From contig NC_079418.1 of the NCBI RefSeq assembly GCF_026213295.1, positions 2,851,887-2,915,886 on the forward strand: a stretch of 64,000 nt of DNA, written 5' to 3'. The first letter of the stretch is position 1. Each line of letters starts with the position of its first letter. Under the pieces are notes generated by a model. It did no database searches, was not told the DNA's origin, and was given only the letters and a program-made list of their open reading frames with translations. The position numbers and the translations under genes were made by a program. The stretch is from Gadus chalcogrammus (taxonomy: Eukaryota; Chordata; Actinopteri; Gadiformes; Gadidae). Below, piece by piece: positions 43,381-55,035 of this stretch.

Positions 43381-45652
43381 TTTAGCTGAGTAGGCCTAGT
43401 AACAAATGTGTACAAAGTTACATATGTGTTAAAATAAATGTCGGGTTGAAATCGGGCTAGGGCTCATAATTACAGTTAATGTGTCGGGTCGGGCCGGGCC
43501 GGGCTCGGACAGAACGTGCACGGGCTCGGGGTCGGGCTTGATTTTCTGAGCCCGATCTAAGCTCTACCGTGTGCATGCGCATCCAATATTTCGACGCGAC
43601 GGCAAGGGCTGTGATTGGTCCCCTAACAAAATCATTTCCGGAATCACTTTTCTTTACTTCGAAGGCAGGTCTCAGTCAGTCAGATTACGGAATATTGACA
43701 CCTGCACGCGCGCACCGATCGACGCACCCCCCCCCCCCCCCCAAAAAAAAATTCTTCGGATCTGCACGAACCACACAGGTCCCCAAAATGTATGATAAAA
43801 AAGCGACTCGCGCCAAAAAGCGCGCCGTTTGCATGTCTGATTAAGCAAATTAAGCCACATTTGCATTATATGTGCAGTGAAGATCGAACAGATGGATAAT
43901 ATCCAGGAAAATGGTGACTACAGCTTCACATACTGAAGAACTGTATTAATTAAGGGAAGGTATATGTCACAGCCATCAAGTGCCAATGTAGGCTATAAGT
44001 CAGCCACCTGTTAGAAACTTTGTTAGCCTCATGTGGAACTACTAATTTGCTTGAATTACAATGTAAATTAACATTAACATGAATGAATAATGCAATCATA
44101 CATTGAAATAGTTATATGTAGTTATAATTCTGTGACCAAATGAGACCTTGCTGGTGTTCACTTTCAATACATGTTTATTATCGGTAGCCTATAATAAAAA
44201 TATAATTTTGCACAAAGTTTGGCCTACATCGTCTGAAAGATGAGTTATTCATATAATTTCATGACCCAGAGTGGGGTCAAATTCAATTTTCTTTTCTGTA
44301 CACCTTTAAGACGTCGGTTTAAAAAATAAAAACTACTCTATTCACATTTTCTGTATTGATTAGAGGGGTTGTTTTTAGCATAAAAATGAAACTAGTAACT
44401 TGTATCTATAGTACCTGTGCTTCTGGTCCGATTTACATATCTTGTTGATCCCCACAAAATTGAAAAGTGCAGTGTGAGTAGGTGGAGGGTGGCAATTCTA
44501 GCACTGGGTGGGTCTTTCTGGAGACTCCCTCTCCGGCAGGCTGCATATAATGAAGATATAATACATGGAAATTCTCAAGTGAAGTATTAATGACAATAAT
44601 ACATGTTTGTGTCTCATTTTAAGGAAATACCCTGTAGGTGTAGGGTCTACTACAATCATTATTTTCATCACGTTTAATTTAATTTAAATGACAATTATAC
44701 AGAAACTATATATAGTATAACATAGCAATTAATTTCAGCAATTTCAATTGCTGGTATTTTAATACCTCTGATGAATCTCTGTTGGGTCTGTCCTGAAGCA
44801 GGTGCTCTCTTATTGGACTGACAAGATGCTTTCCTCTCAAACATTCTTAAGATGACTGACCGCTTGGTCAGTCACCACAGAATGCCAGACCTTTGCTAGG
44901 CAAAACGGGTCGTTTCTAGGCACTCCGTTCTGATCAGAGGACAGCAGAGGAGGAGAACTATGCAGGATATTTCATTTTTACCTTCATTAACAGCATAATA
45001 AATTACTTTTAGCTTGTTTGAGGAAGAGTGGAGGCTCTCTGCCAACAACCTCAACCTTTAACTATCATACTGTAAACATTTAGGGTATGATAAACATTAC
45101 AAATACAATTATGGATAAATAAATGCTTTAGAGGAAAGTAATATGTATTTTGTGAACCCCTTAATTTTATTTCAGAATGGAAGCATAAAACATAGTAATC
45201 ATCATACATAGTAATTTTACCTGTTTGTTAGTTGTGGGATTGTCTCCTGGATATTCCTCAAGAGAATATGTTCGTTCACCGTTATTTGAAAGTGGAATCT
45301 GGGGAGTGCAGTTGCAATGTCAACTTGCATGTAACACTATCTGCAATTCATATTATTGCGAACGAAAAAAATGGTCTACCTCTTTCACGACCTCTCTATT
45401 GTTAGTTGTACAGGATGCCCTGAGGTATTTCTTGTAATTCCCTCTGCAGTTTAAAGTATTCTGCAATGAACAAGAAGGTCCTTGCGTTTAAAATTAAGAC
45501 TTATTCTATAATCACTGCTGTTGTTGATAATAAAGTAAATGTGAAAGGTCAAATACCTCTTTCTCGTTTGCTAGCCGTCTGTATTTGGTTGCCTTTGAAG
45601 GTTGGCTCGACTCATTCAGCAGATATTCTTTGTAATGTCTTTTGGGTGCCAT

Positions 45653-45888
45653 GTCTGCGGGTGGTTTTACAGTTTTTCTCTAAGCCCGGTAAAATACATC
45701 CATGGCGATGACGTTTTATCCAGGACACTGCGCGCGCCCTCTGCACTTTGCCGCACTTTACCTTATTATTGATACGTGCGCATGCGTGCGCACGTATTCG
45801 TGGCGCTATGCTGCCGCTGATTGGTTACCCCCGAATGCAACCTGCTTGAATGTAGATGTGAGGGAACCGTTGTCGCAGTTGAGTTACA
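45653..45888. promoter_or_regulatory. Candidate bidirectional promoter between CACTA and BEN genes
   Basis: The 236 bp between two divergent start codons are CpG-rich in an AT-rich neighbourhood. They hold an almost palindromic tacgtgcgcatgcgtgcgca at 45773-45792 (the mirrored word continues to 45796), which fits the NRF1 consensus. An inverted CCAAT box (ctgattggtta) lies near 45817. No TATA box is seen. These are features of CpG-type divergent promoters. The function is inferred. Confidence 0.55.
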
Positions 45889-46394
45889 ATGGCGCAGTTC
45901 AAGTTCGGGATGTTTTATTTTAAGGACAACACAATTCACGTCGAAAGTACTGACATTGTGGCACCTCAGTACAGACAGAAGCTCGTTCAGGTATTAAAAC
46001 GGCTGGACCTCTACAGTGAAGACGGATGGATACGAGTGTGCTGGGGCACCAGGAAAGCACCTACAAACAATGTGGCCGCAAAACTGCTCTTACTCAGAGG
46101 TTTGTATTGCTCGTGCATGGTGTGAAATATCTTTTGAATAGATATTCCATTTCTACTAATGACTAAGATAATAGGCAAACTTATCATTCACAAGCTGCAT
46201 TAGCTAACTAGCTAGCTAGCTGTTAGCGGCAGGCGGCAGCTAATGCTAGTGTAAATGGTGCTAATTTAGTGCAACTTCAGACGAGATTTTGTGTGAACAT
46301 TTGTGAGCGTGCTGTGTGGAGAATGTTTAGCACAATTGCCCACTGTAAAGAAAATAACAAGCAAAAAATTGTACACATTTCTTATGTTAGCACT

Positions 46395-46716
46395 TGCCGG
46401 CCACGGGGATATCCCTATGTTCCCCGGGTCCTAAGTTCCCCGGGTTCTATGTTCCCCGCTCGGGGGAACATATAACCCTTTAAAAAAAAAAAAAAAAAAG
46501 TCCTATGTTCCCCGTTTTTCCCAAAAAGGGTCCTATGTTCCCCTGTAGCCATACATGCCGGGGAGCATAGGACCCTTTTTGGGAAAAGCGGGGAACATAG
46601 GACCCTTTTTTAAAAAAGGGTCCTATGTTCCCCAGTCTCATACAAAGAGGGGAACATAGGACCCGGGGAACATAGGACTCTGGGAACATAGCACCCGGGG
46701 AACATAGACACGCTCC
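46395..46716. repeat. Direct and inverted array of a gggtcctatgttcccc word
   Basis: About eleven copies of cctatgttcccc-like words in both orientations, spaced irregularly and separated by poly-A/T and gggaaaaac runs. Adjacent copies form several possible hairpins, for example ccttttt...aaaaagggtcc. It lies in intron 1 of the BEN gene. Confidence 0.85.
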
Positions 46717-47095
46717 CCCAGCCACCACGGTTAGTGATGATTTGATAAAGAATTTGCCAGTGGCTCATGCTAATGATTGTTAATGTTGACCTTGTGTAAT
46801 TTAATTTTTGTGTAACTATGTTTATAAAAAGACTTAGAGTAACTTGTTGTGTACAATATTAGATTGACTGTGGTGCATTTCACGAGACGTACAAAATATC
46901 TAAAATATTGAGCAAAAGAGGGTAAAAACATGGTTTTGATAGTTTGTTTGATGTATGGTTGTGGTTACAGACAACTACAAGGAGTTGATGGGGAAAAAAG
47001 AAGCCTTCCTCAAGGATGAGGACATCTGGCACATGGCAGTTGCAAGGAGAAGGACCACACCTTGTACCACAACACAGGATGGAAGCAAACCAAAG

Positions 47096-48534
47096 GTTAT
47101 TTTTGTTGCTTGTGTTGGTAGTTTCTTTAGAAAACACACTTTAATTAATAGTTATAGGCTATTGTGTTGCAAACAGGGATGCTGCAATACCACTAATTTT
47201 ATTGATAGTTCTGACGGCATTCAAATTTGTCTATAACAAAGCCGATAGCAATGTTGCCAACTATTTTCAGTGGGAAGTAGCTAAATCCTGCAGGAAAAGT
47301 CCTGGATCTCAATAGATAACGTCACGTGCTAATTTGCATGTATATGATGGCATGACTTTATTACATATATACAAAATAAAAAACATATTTTAAATTAAGT
47401 TAAACTAAACTGACTGACCAGCGTTTATTTCAAGAGGCTCCTCAATGTGCATCCAATTCTGCCTCTAATATTAAAAAACTGTTTATACAGGCTGTTGCAT
47501 CGACTGTAACTGAAGTATCATGAACAGAGAGATGATCATGCACTGGGATAAATTCACTATTGTTAACTCTGTCTATTTTGACAAAACAAAATCAAACTCA
47601 AATAGTAAAGTTCAATCATTTAGAATAAAAACGATGGGGATCAGTGATTTGTCTTTAGGCATGCACATTCACAGTTCATCCACGTCTGTGTGGCTGCTGA
47701 TTGGTCCACTGAATGTGTTGCTGCTGCTCTGTCCCACCCACTGAACAGTCCACCCAGAGAGCTACATTAACACTCATTCACTGAGAAATACTGGCGACTC
47801 CCTTCAAGAAAAGTTCTGTCCAAAAAGTCGCTAGATATGACGCGAGTCGCTTTAAAAAAAAAATCGCTGAAGGGTTCTGAAAAGTAGCTAAATCTAGCGA
47901 CAAAGTCACTAAGTTGGCAACACTGGTCGATACTACTGCAAAAACATCCTCATCATCCTGATAACATGAAAATATAATATATCAATTATTTAGTAAAAGT
48001 CACAATATGTTGCTAACGCACATAGATTTTGATATACTGAGCAGTAATGAAGCTAACTGCTGTGTTTAAATGTACAAAGCAGTGGTTGCAGTGACAAGAC
48101 AGTTTGCAGCTTCATCACTTGTCACTACATGTTTATTAATGACCTGTTGCTGCACTAGCACTTACCGCAGCGATTGTTTTTTCCTTTTGCCCTCCCTCCT
48201 CTCTTTGCATTTCACATCAAATTAGAACACCTGTAGGTTCAAAATGCTGCTCCATTTCGTGTCATACTTACCAAAGTCTTGATTCCCTATTTGTAGGTTG
48301 GTTATGCTTTTAATATCTTGTCTCATCTTGTTTATGAAAAATTATATGAAGTGAATGTCACCCACTGAATAATTTTTAATTGTAACACATGAAATCGTTA
48401 ATGAATTGATGACACTGTAATACTATGATGTTTTTTAGTTGAAATGTTTTTCTAAAAAAATCTCTTCACCAGAAAGCATCTATGGTTGGTTCATATTTTG
48501 TTGTCATGTAATACATTCTTTCCTTTCGGTGCAG
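47096..48534. other. BEN gene intron 2
   Basis: No element termini recognised. The stretch 47250-47935 has paired words (tcgctagat, tagctaaat, gttggcaac) at its ends, suggesting a degraded insertion. Otherwise it is featureless AT-rich intron. Confidence 0.45.
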
Positions 48535-48840
48535 AAAAAAAGAATTACTGCAACTTCCAGTCTCACTTCAGATGAAGATGAAACACAGATTGACCCATCA
48601 CAAGTTCTTCAAACAAATGTAAGTATTTACGGGAATAAGGGAATATTGTGGGATGATAAGACATATTTTTCATTATAAGTGGCTGTAGGTTTGACAGCAG
48701 TGCAGTTGCAGAAGTGGATGGTGGCACTCCAGCTGTTTTAGTTTTTCAAATACTGACTGTTTAGTAAGTACAAAAACTACTACAACACGTGAAAAATAGT
48801 ATGATATGAAAAGATAAAATTGTGAGTAGTGAGTACTGTT

Positions 48841-49026
48841 TAGGGTGACCAGATTTGAGTTTGTGAAAAAGAGGACACTTCGTCGCGGGGGGGGGGGGGG
48901 GGGGGGGGGGGGGCGAAAACATGGGTATTTTTTCTTTAGTTCGTCCGTGAACTTACATTTACGTTTAGGCATGGCTGCAGACAGTGGCGATCCTAGGTCC
49001 AATTGCGCCCCGGGCAAGATTGTTGA

Positions 49027-49071
<45 letters not shown>

Positions 49072-49463
49072 GTATCGTGAGCCTACGTACTTCAGTGGGG
49101 GTTTCATTCCGTCTATACACGGCACCTTCTCAACGAGCACATGAGATCGGTCGCCCAATGACAGACTCTCTCTACAGTCAGCTCGCGCAAGAAGGTGGAA
49201 CGTAAGGGAGATACCATTTCCAGAACTTGGAAGGCCGTAATAACCATAGACATATACAATGGTAATAACTAGTAGGTTATGTGAAAGACCCAGAAACACA
49301 AATATGCGACGAGGCAAAAAGATAATAATAACAATAATATATATATTTATTTATTTTTGCGACGAGGCAAAATACCGGACGTTTTTGGAATCCCTGCCGG
49401 ACGCATTTTTTAGGTCTCGAAAAGAGGACATGTCCGGGAAAAAGAGGACGTCTGGTCACCCTA
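48841..49463. mobile_element. Non-autonomous hAT with poly-G tracts
   Basis: 623 bp with the perfect 8-bp duplication gtactgtt (48833-48840 and 49464-49471). Inverted ends are tagggtgaccaga at the left and tctggtcacccta at the right. It contains poly-G runs at 48888-48913 and 49028-49069 that are prone to slippage. The interior cagtggcgatcctagg near 48981 may be the end of another inserted element. Confidence 0.9.
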
Positions 49464-49774
49464 GTACTGTTCCTCTGGTGAAATATGGTCTGACAATACC
49501 TTAATAAGCTGTACAGTAGGTGATAGATTCTACAAACATCTACAAAGATGGATATTTACCCCTCTCTTGCCTTTGCAGTTTAACATTTTATTTTTTCTGC
49601 CCTTTGTTTAAGAAGCCGAAGATGACAAAGGCTGCAAGAGACAGAGCCCTTTCCCAAATGTTAAGCTTGCTGGTAGTTCTACCATGAGGATTCAAATCAC
49701 GCGCGGCTGGCCGCCAATCACCAGCTACCAATCACCTGCCTACACCTGCTCTATAAAGAGTAGTCTAACATATG

Positions 49775-49943
49775 CAGGGACGCAGGAAGTCATATGAAGT
49801 GGGGGGTGCTGTATGTAATCGGATGACGAAAAAAAACAAAAAAAAAAACGCGGCATTGCCTGAGTTCAAGTGTTGTAGTTGCGTCTGTTGTCCACTAGAG
49901 GGGGTGCGGCAGCACCCAGAGCACCCCACTTCCTGCGTCCCTG
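49775..49943. mobile_element. 169-bp hAT MITE inside repeat A1
   Basis: Perfect 16-bp inverted ends (cagggacgcaggaagt) and the perfect 8-bp duplication aacatatg (49767-49774 and 49944-49951). A2 shows the empty site, proving insertion after the element acquired its repeats. Confidence 0.97.
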
Positions 49944-50068
49944 AACATATGTCTTTGCAGCTCAGGTCTTCGTTCAACGCATGAGCTGCTTTACTGTGCT
50001 TTCGATTTTCGCTTCGCTAAATCTCGTCGCCCAGTACCATGTAGTTTAATATATACCCAGAGGCCGTA

Positions 50069-51534
50069 ATGTCGGATTCCGATGGGGACGCTTTTCCTCC
50101 ATCTCCTGCCGTATCGCGTAGGAGTTCGTGAATCCAATTAAGATCGGCTTCTTGGGCGTCTTGGCCAACCAACCAACCAAAAAACTGCTGGAACTCCTGA
50201 CCCAAGAAGGCGTCCCAGTGGAAGTCGGCTTGTCTCGGGCGGATGCCCTGCAGCTTGCCGACACAGCGCTGGGGGAATATCTCCACGCTCCACTCTCTCC
50301 AACGTTCACTCCGGATGCCGCCGCCGCTGGCTCCGCTGCTGCGACGACTACAAAACCCGGCAAAAAGCGCACTGGTCGGCCTACTACCTCCGGCCCGGGC
50401 AAGCGAGCGCGGAAAGCCGGTAATTTCGGTCCACGGGATCCTCATCACCACCCCCAACAAGTCCCCGACGCGGACCTTCGCCAGGTTCTACACACCCTCG
50501 CCGAGTCGGTGCAAAGCCTCGGCGCCAGGATGGATGCTGTCGAAACACCAGGCCGCATTCCCGGACGGGTCCAGGCCCACAACCCGCCGTCGTTCATCGC
50601 CACGGCGCCTTTTTCTTTCCAGCAACCATCCGGCTCGGCTCCCTCCACCTCCACAGGCTATGCACCTGGCACGTGCTCGGGTACCACGGCTACTGCAGCC
50701 CCCACGGTAGCCCCTTTCGCATATTCTCTCGCTACTGCTCTACCAGTCCAGCTCCAGGGTAGGAGCTTTATTACGCCCGCCGCGGCTACGGTCTCTCAGA
50801 CCACAAAAAATAATATACTCCAGGGCAGAGACGTTAATCTCTCGGCCTTACTGTTACCCTCCCCCGCCATAGAGCGTCAATGGGTTGATTGCGGTGACTT
50901 GTCCGTCTTTTTGAAAACGTCAGATCCTAGAATTACGCGCAATCTCTCTTTTGGTGAGTTCGTCATTACATTCGGGATTTACAGAGACATTATGTGCCAA
51001 GTTTATCCGGATAGGAGGGCAGAACTTGACGCTTACCTCGCTATTATCGCCGACCTCAACCAACGCTACGGCGGAACGTTATTCTATGAATATCATAAAG
51101 CATTTTCAGCCAAGTCGGCCCAATGGATCGCCATGCTTAACGTGAGGATTGATTGGTCCACTACGGACACCGAGCTTCTGCTCCACCACTTCGGTGGCCA
51201 TCAGTCAATTTCATGAGCAATCTGCAGTTCCCACGGGCACACAACGGTGCTATGTCCCAAGACCGCTACTACCGCCCCCGTCTATGCCTCTAAAACGCCA
51301 CTCGTCCATAGTGACATTAACGTAAGACAACCGTGCGATCGTCTCGGACGGGCTATCGTTTCTTTCAATGGGAGGCCCATCTGTAATAATTTTAATGAAT
51401 CTGCCTGTTCTTACCATCAATGTAAATTCTCCCACATCTGCAGCTTTTGCAGGGACCCGCACCCGAAATCCACCTGCCCCCGCCGCCAAAGGCCGGCAAT
51501 TCAAGGGAGGGGCCATCCCTCCAAGAGATTTTAA
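50069..51534 (+). pseudogene. DIRS gag-like protein with zinc knuckle
   Basis: It begins MSDSDGDAFPPSPAVSRRSS at 50069. One missing A in the codon before NPIKIGFLGVLA (about 50127) shifts the frame, which then continues to 51213. A TGA at 51214-51216 replaces what is probably Cys in a zinc knuckle reading (stop)AICSSHGHTTVLC. The frame continues downstream with a CxYHxCKFSHxCxxC cluster to 51534. Pro/Ala-rich N-terminal half, conserved RDVNLSALLLPSP and ELDAYLAIIADLNQRYGG in the second half. It would package element RNA. Confidence 0.8.
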
Positions 51535-52521
51535 AATCTCACCCATCTACCCAAATTAACATTGCTTCTCTTTCATCATTCCTCTCATCGCACCCCGACT
51601 CCGGTTTCGTAGACCATCTCATCACGGGCCTTTCACAAGGGTTCCGGGTGGGAGTCCTTTCTCCATTGTCCACTAAATATGTGGCAAAAAATCTCCAGTC
51701 AGCTCTGGCAGAACCAGAAATAGTGTCTGCTCTTCTGGCTAAAGAGCTTCTCAAAAATTATGTTATCGGCCCATTTAGTTCTCCCCCCTTTTCTTTCTTT
51801 AGAATAAATTCTCTCGGCGTCGCTACCCGGAGATATTCAGGGAAAAAACGTCTTATTTTTTACATATCTTCTCCTCACTATGACTCTATCGCTAGCGATA
51901 GAGTCATAGTTCCTAGATCTGGCACATTCGGTCCCAAAACTGAACGACGTGATACACCTCAACGAAGGCTGCAGGTCCGATCTCAAATTCTGGTCGTTCC
52001 TCATCGCTAACTGGAACGGAATTTCCTTCTTCTATAACGACACGCCTGAATCATCTGATTCTCTCGAACTATTCACCGATGCGGCCCCCTCGGTCGGGTT
52101 TGGGGGTTTCTTCCAAGGGCAATGGTTCGCTGGGAGATGGCCGGTCGAATTCCGCACATTCGCCCTCGGGTCAGAGTCGTCTGCGTTGTTCGAGCTCTAC
52201 CCTATTGTGGCAGCTAGCGTTCTGTGGGGCCAAGCATGGCGGCGTAAACGTATCACCATGTTTTGCGATAACGAAGCAGTGGTGGCTATCATTAATAAAA
52301 AGCGATCTGCATGCCCCACTATCATGTCCATGCTCAGACGTCTCACATGGCAGTCCGTCACTCTCAATTTCATCATTAATGCTGAGCATATACCTGGTCA
52401 CCATAATAGTCTTGCTGATTCTCTCTCTCGTGTCCGTTTCCAGGAATTCAGACGTCTATGCCCCGCAGCGAATACGGACCCAATAATCAGCCCACCCTTC
52501 CACGAACTCCGGCTGGATTAG
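51447..52521 (+). pseudogene. DIRS RT-RNase H polyprotein lacking the RT palm
   Basis: The RT begins in the gag-overlapping frame with HPDSGFVDHLITGLSQGFRV and SGKKRLIFYISSPHYDS. It then stops at a 34-bp perfect palindrome (51877-51910) and resumes near the RT/RNase H boundary (RVIVPRS). The catalytic palm with its LLDD-type box is absent. After a frameshift, RNase H at 51949-52521 is intact with LFTDAAPSVGFGGFF, SSALFELYPIVAA, CDNEAVVAII and PGHHNSLADSLSR. The element cannot reverse-transcribe itself. Confidence 0.8.
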
Positions 52522-53553
52522 GCAATAGGCTAAATTCGCTGCTAGACTCCGCGAGTGTTTTTATGGCAAAAGCTCTAGCGCCATCTACCCTCAAAGCTTA
52601 TAGCTACGCGTGGTCCCTGTTTAATTTATTGAGCATTTCCATGCACGTTTCAGTTCTTCCAGTGTCGGTACCTATCGTCTGCGCTTTTATCGTCCACTGC
52701 TTCGAATCTCATAGACATAAATTGTCTACGATTCGGGGGAATATAGCTGGCATTCAATTTTATGCTAGATGCCAAGATCCTGGCTCTCCTAGTCTATTTT
52801 CGGCTACCGCAATCCGTCTCTTATTGAAGGGCATGTATAAATCGGTGCCAAAAGTACCAGACAAACGCTCTCCTATCACACTCGATATATTGAACAGATT
52901 AGTGTGCGCTCTTAGAGCTGGGAAATTCCATCCTTATTTTAACACATTACTTGAGACAGTGTTTCTCACAGCATTCTACGGGTTTATGCGTCCAGGGGAA
53001 TATACGTCTCCTATTCAGACTTTTTCCCCTACACGGGGCCTGGCTTTTGCTGATGTCACCTTCTCTGCAAGGCATTTTTCCATCTTCTTAAAACGGTCCA
53101 AAAGCGATAGCCTAGGGGCAGGTGCTACTATTATCATCTCAAGAATCAACAACTCTCTCTGCCCTTACGCTTCCATGCTCCTTTACCTCAAGCTCCGGCA
53201 ACGCACGCCTCCCGAATCACCTCTGTTTATTTTGCGGCCGGCCAATGACTAAAGTGTGGTTCAGAGTCCATCTCGCAAAGGTGGTAGAAGGGTGCGGCCT
53301 ACCATCTCCCCTCTACACTGGCCACTCCTTCCGGATTGGAGCGGCAACTACAGCCGCTGAACAAGGGTTGCCGGACGCGTCTATCAAACGGCTGGGAAGG
53401 TGGTCTTCCACAGCCTACGAATCATACATCCGGTCGAATTCAAGGTTCTTCCATCAAGCGCACACGATGCTCTCTAACGTCGGTCAAGGCAGGTTTAACA
53501 CGTTTTCAACTAGCTGTTTCTGGCGGCCTGTTTCCATTCCAGGGTTAGTCTAG
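52458..53553 (+). pseudogene. Tyrosine recombinase of the DIRS element, one frameshift
   Basis: Integrates circular cDNA into the genome. The N-terminal SAM-like core-binding part (APSTLKAYSYAWSLF) is followed by the catalytic Arg in FYGFMRPGEYTS. A one-base frameshift near 53230 follows SPLFI. In the next frame the H-x-x-R box is GHSFRIGAATTAAE and the nucleophile Tyr lies in GRWSSTAYESYIR. All catalytic residues survive apart from the frameshift. Confidence 0.85.
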
Positions 53554-53860
53554 TCTTAGTGTCAAGCTGTCATTTTAGTCTATTCGTTTTAGTTACTTCT
53601 ATATTCTTTCTAGTGTTATCGAAATATATTGCACTATGTATTTAATTACAGTTATTGTCACATGCCCAGCATGCACGTTGCGTCCCGTTTCATTTTTCTC
53701 ACGCGATAAAGGTTCGTGATGACGATATTTTGTCATTATTTTCGTTGCTAAAAGCAACACTATTTGCAACTACTGGTGGTGGTGGTGGTGGTTATCAGGT
53801 ACTAAATTCATAAAGCAAAATTCGGTTTCATAACTCAGGTTAACCTGCAGCAACCACGGC

Positions 53861-54630
53861 GAGTGTGACCACGTCGGTGGATCATCTAGAAAACACTCTT
53901 GAGTTCACTGTCACGTCAGTGGCGTACATAGGAAAAATAAAACTCAAGGTTGCAGCGGCAACCCCGGTGAGTGCGTTGGCCATGTCGGTGGTAACAACTC
54001 GGGCACTCGTGAGTATGCCCACGTCGGTGGCACGTTATCTAATACTCATGGTTTGACTGCAGTAACCCCGGTGAGTGCCTTGCTCACGTCGGTGGGAACA
54101 ACTCAAGCACTGGTGAGTTTGTTGCGCACGTCGGTGCAGTACAACACAGAACTCTACGTTCGTTGCAGCAACCCCGGTGAGTGCGTTGCCCACGTCGGTG
54201 GGAACAACTCAAGCACTCGTGAGTTCGTTGCGCACGTCGGTGCGGTACAACACAGAACTCCACGTTCGCTGCAGCAACCCTGGTAGTGCGTTGACCACGT
54301 CGGTGGGCACAACTCGGGCACATGCAAATTTAATTACCACGTCGGTGGCATAATATCAAACACTCAAGTGCAGGGCACTCAGAGTTCATTGAACACGTCG
54401 GTGTTCAACACGGAAGTACACAATATTTGCTGCAGCAACACCGGTGAGTGCGTGACCACGTCGGTGGCACAGCAAGGGCACTCGTGAGTTCGTTGACCAC
54501 GTCGGTGTTCAACATGGAAGTTCACAATATTTGCTGCAGCAACACCGGTGAGTGCGTGACCACGTCGGTGGCACATCAAGGGCACTCGTGAGTTCGTTGA
54601 CCACATCGGTGGTTCAACGCGAAAGCACTC
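53861..54630 (+). repeat. Array of ~14 GTCG-loop hairpins with compensatory changes
   Basis: Each unit has the core cac-gtcg-gtg and longer flanking arms that pair. Outer arms vary but stay complementary: gagtgt/acactc (53861/53893), gagtgc/gcactc (53969/54003 and 54179/54213), gagtat/atactc (54011/54042), gagttc/gaactc (54221/54255). Inner arms gttg/caac are mostly conserved. The pairs next to the core vary together as ccc/ggg, cgc/gcg and aac/gtt. Units alternate at about 43 and 62 bases and nearly abut. The array lies between the recombinase stop and repeat B1, in the element's 3' untranslated region. Confidence 0.85.
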
Positions 54631-55035
54631 AGGTCACGCAGCGACCCCGGAGAGTGAATCGACCACAGCAGTTGGTACAGCACGAAAGCACTCGTGGCTT
54701 GTTGCGTAACAGCTGCAGAGTGCTCTAAATTTTTATTGATCTCGCTGAGGTATTTTAAGTCAACTGCTTTTACGTGATTCATCGATCTCGCTGACGGTTT
54801 TAAGCTTATCGTTTTACGGTATGTATGATTGACTCTAAATATGTCGTATATTGGGTATGCCTTTTATCTTCCAGAAGCAGTATAGATCCTTGTCCACTTC
54901 TTCTACGGCGGGTATGTATGGTCTCATTACCCCCTTTCGCTATTCTATTTTTGGGGCCGGCTCCGCCCCTGCCACTCCCGGCAGGACATGCCGAGTTATC
55001 ACCTACTTCCGGCGTAGGCCTACGTCCTCTCTTTT
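54631..55035. other. DIRS element 3' untranslated region
   Basis: It contains a degenerate relative of the B repeat near 54958 (ggctccgcccctgccactcc). No coding frame is recognised. Confidence 0.55.

Larger units (their letters stand above)
41729..45220 (-). other. Large intron of the CACTA transposase gene
   Basis: AT-rich and mostly featureless. It contains a BED-like remnant (42484-42780), a foldback (43217-43380), a cgggccgggccgggctcgg hAT-type terminus (43480-43567) and a C/A homopolymer (43727-43750). 43860-44760 shows nothing recognisable. Confidence 0.6.
39377..45652 (-). pseudogene. CACTA/EnSpm-type transposase (tnp2 family), multi-exon, frameshifted
   Basis: Read right to left. 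Exon 1 is 45652-45557 (ATG at 45652, MAPKRHYKEYLLNE...). Further exons are 45460-45392 (NYKKYLRASC), 45298-45221, 41728-41654 (DMLERQPGCNVP), and a long terminal exon from 41542. The four small exons are all in phase 0 with GT/AG sites. The terminal exon has a zinc-ribbon pair (CPAC...CGAC), TLIWNCDGIPVF, FNGFYGCDFC, and PSPLMKLSKFQMINGFVPEY. It also has the tnp2 signature KASEWRSFLLFYALPLLNGV...LYGASNMTFNVHLLTHL...WGPLWA. Frameshifts near 40975 and 40460 break the frame. A cut-and-paste transposase is implied. Its start lies 236 bp from the divergent BEN gene. Confidence 0.82.

Noticed and set aside
44766..44845. Candidate extra exon of the CACTA gene on the minus strand (MFERKASCQSNKRAPASG...)
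   Set aside because: It has AG and GT borders, but the preceding exon ends in phase 0, which would read a stop at the third codon. It does not fit the exon chain.
44853..44875. Short perfect hairpin (tgactgacc...ggtcagtca)
   Set aside because: Nine-base arms with a four-base loop occur by chance at this scale, and nothing nearby supports a role.
48673..49317. 214-codon minus-strand frame with a poly-proline run
   Set aside because: It is created by the poly-G tracts of a hAT MITE on the other strand and has no recognisable domain.
53861..54630. The hairpin array as a plain minisatellite
   Set aside because: Outer arms differ between units while staying complementary, and spacing alternates. 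A simple tandem repeat does not explain this, so it was kept as a finding.
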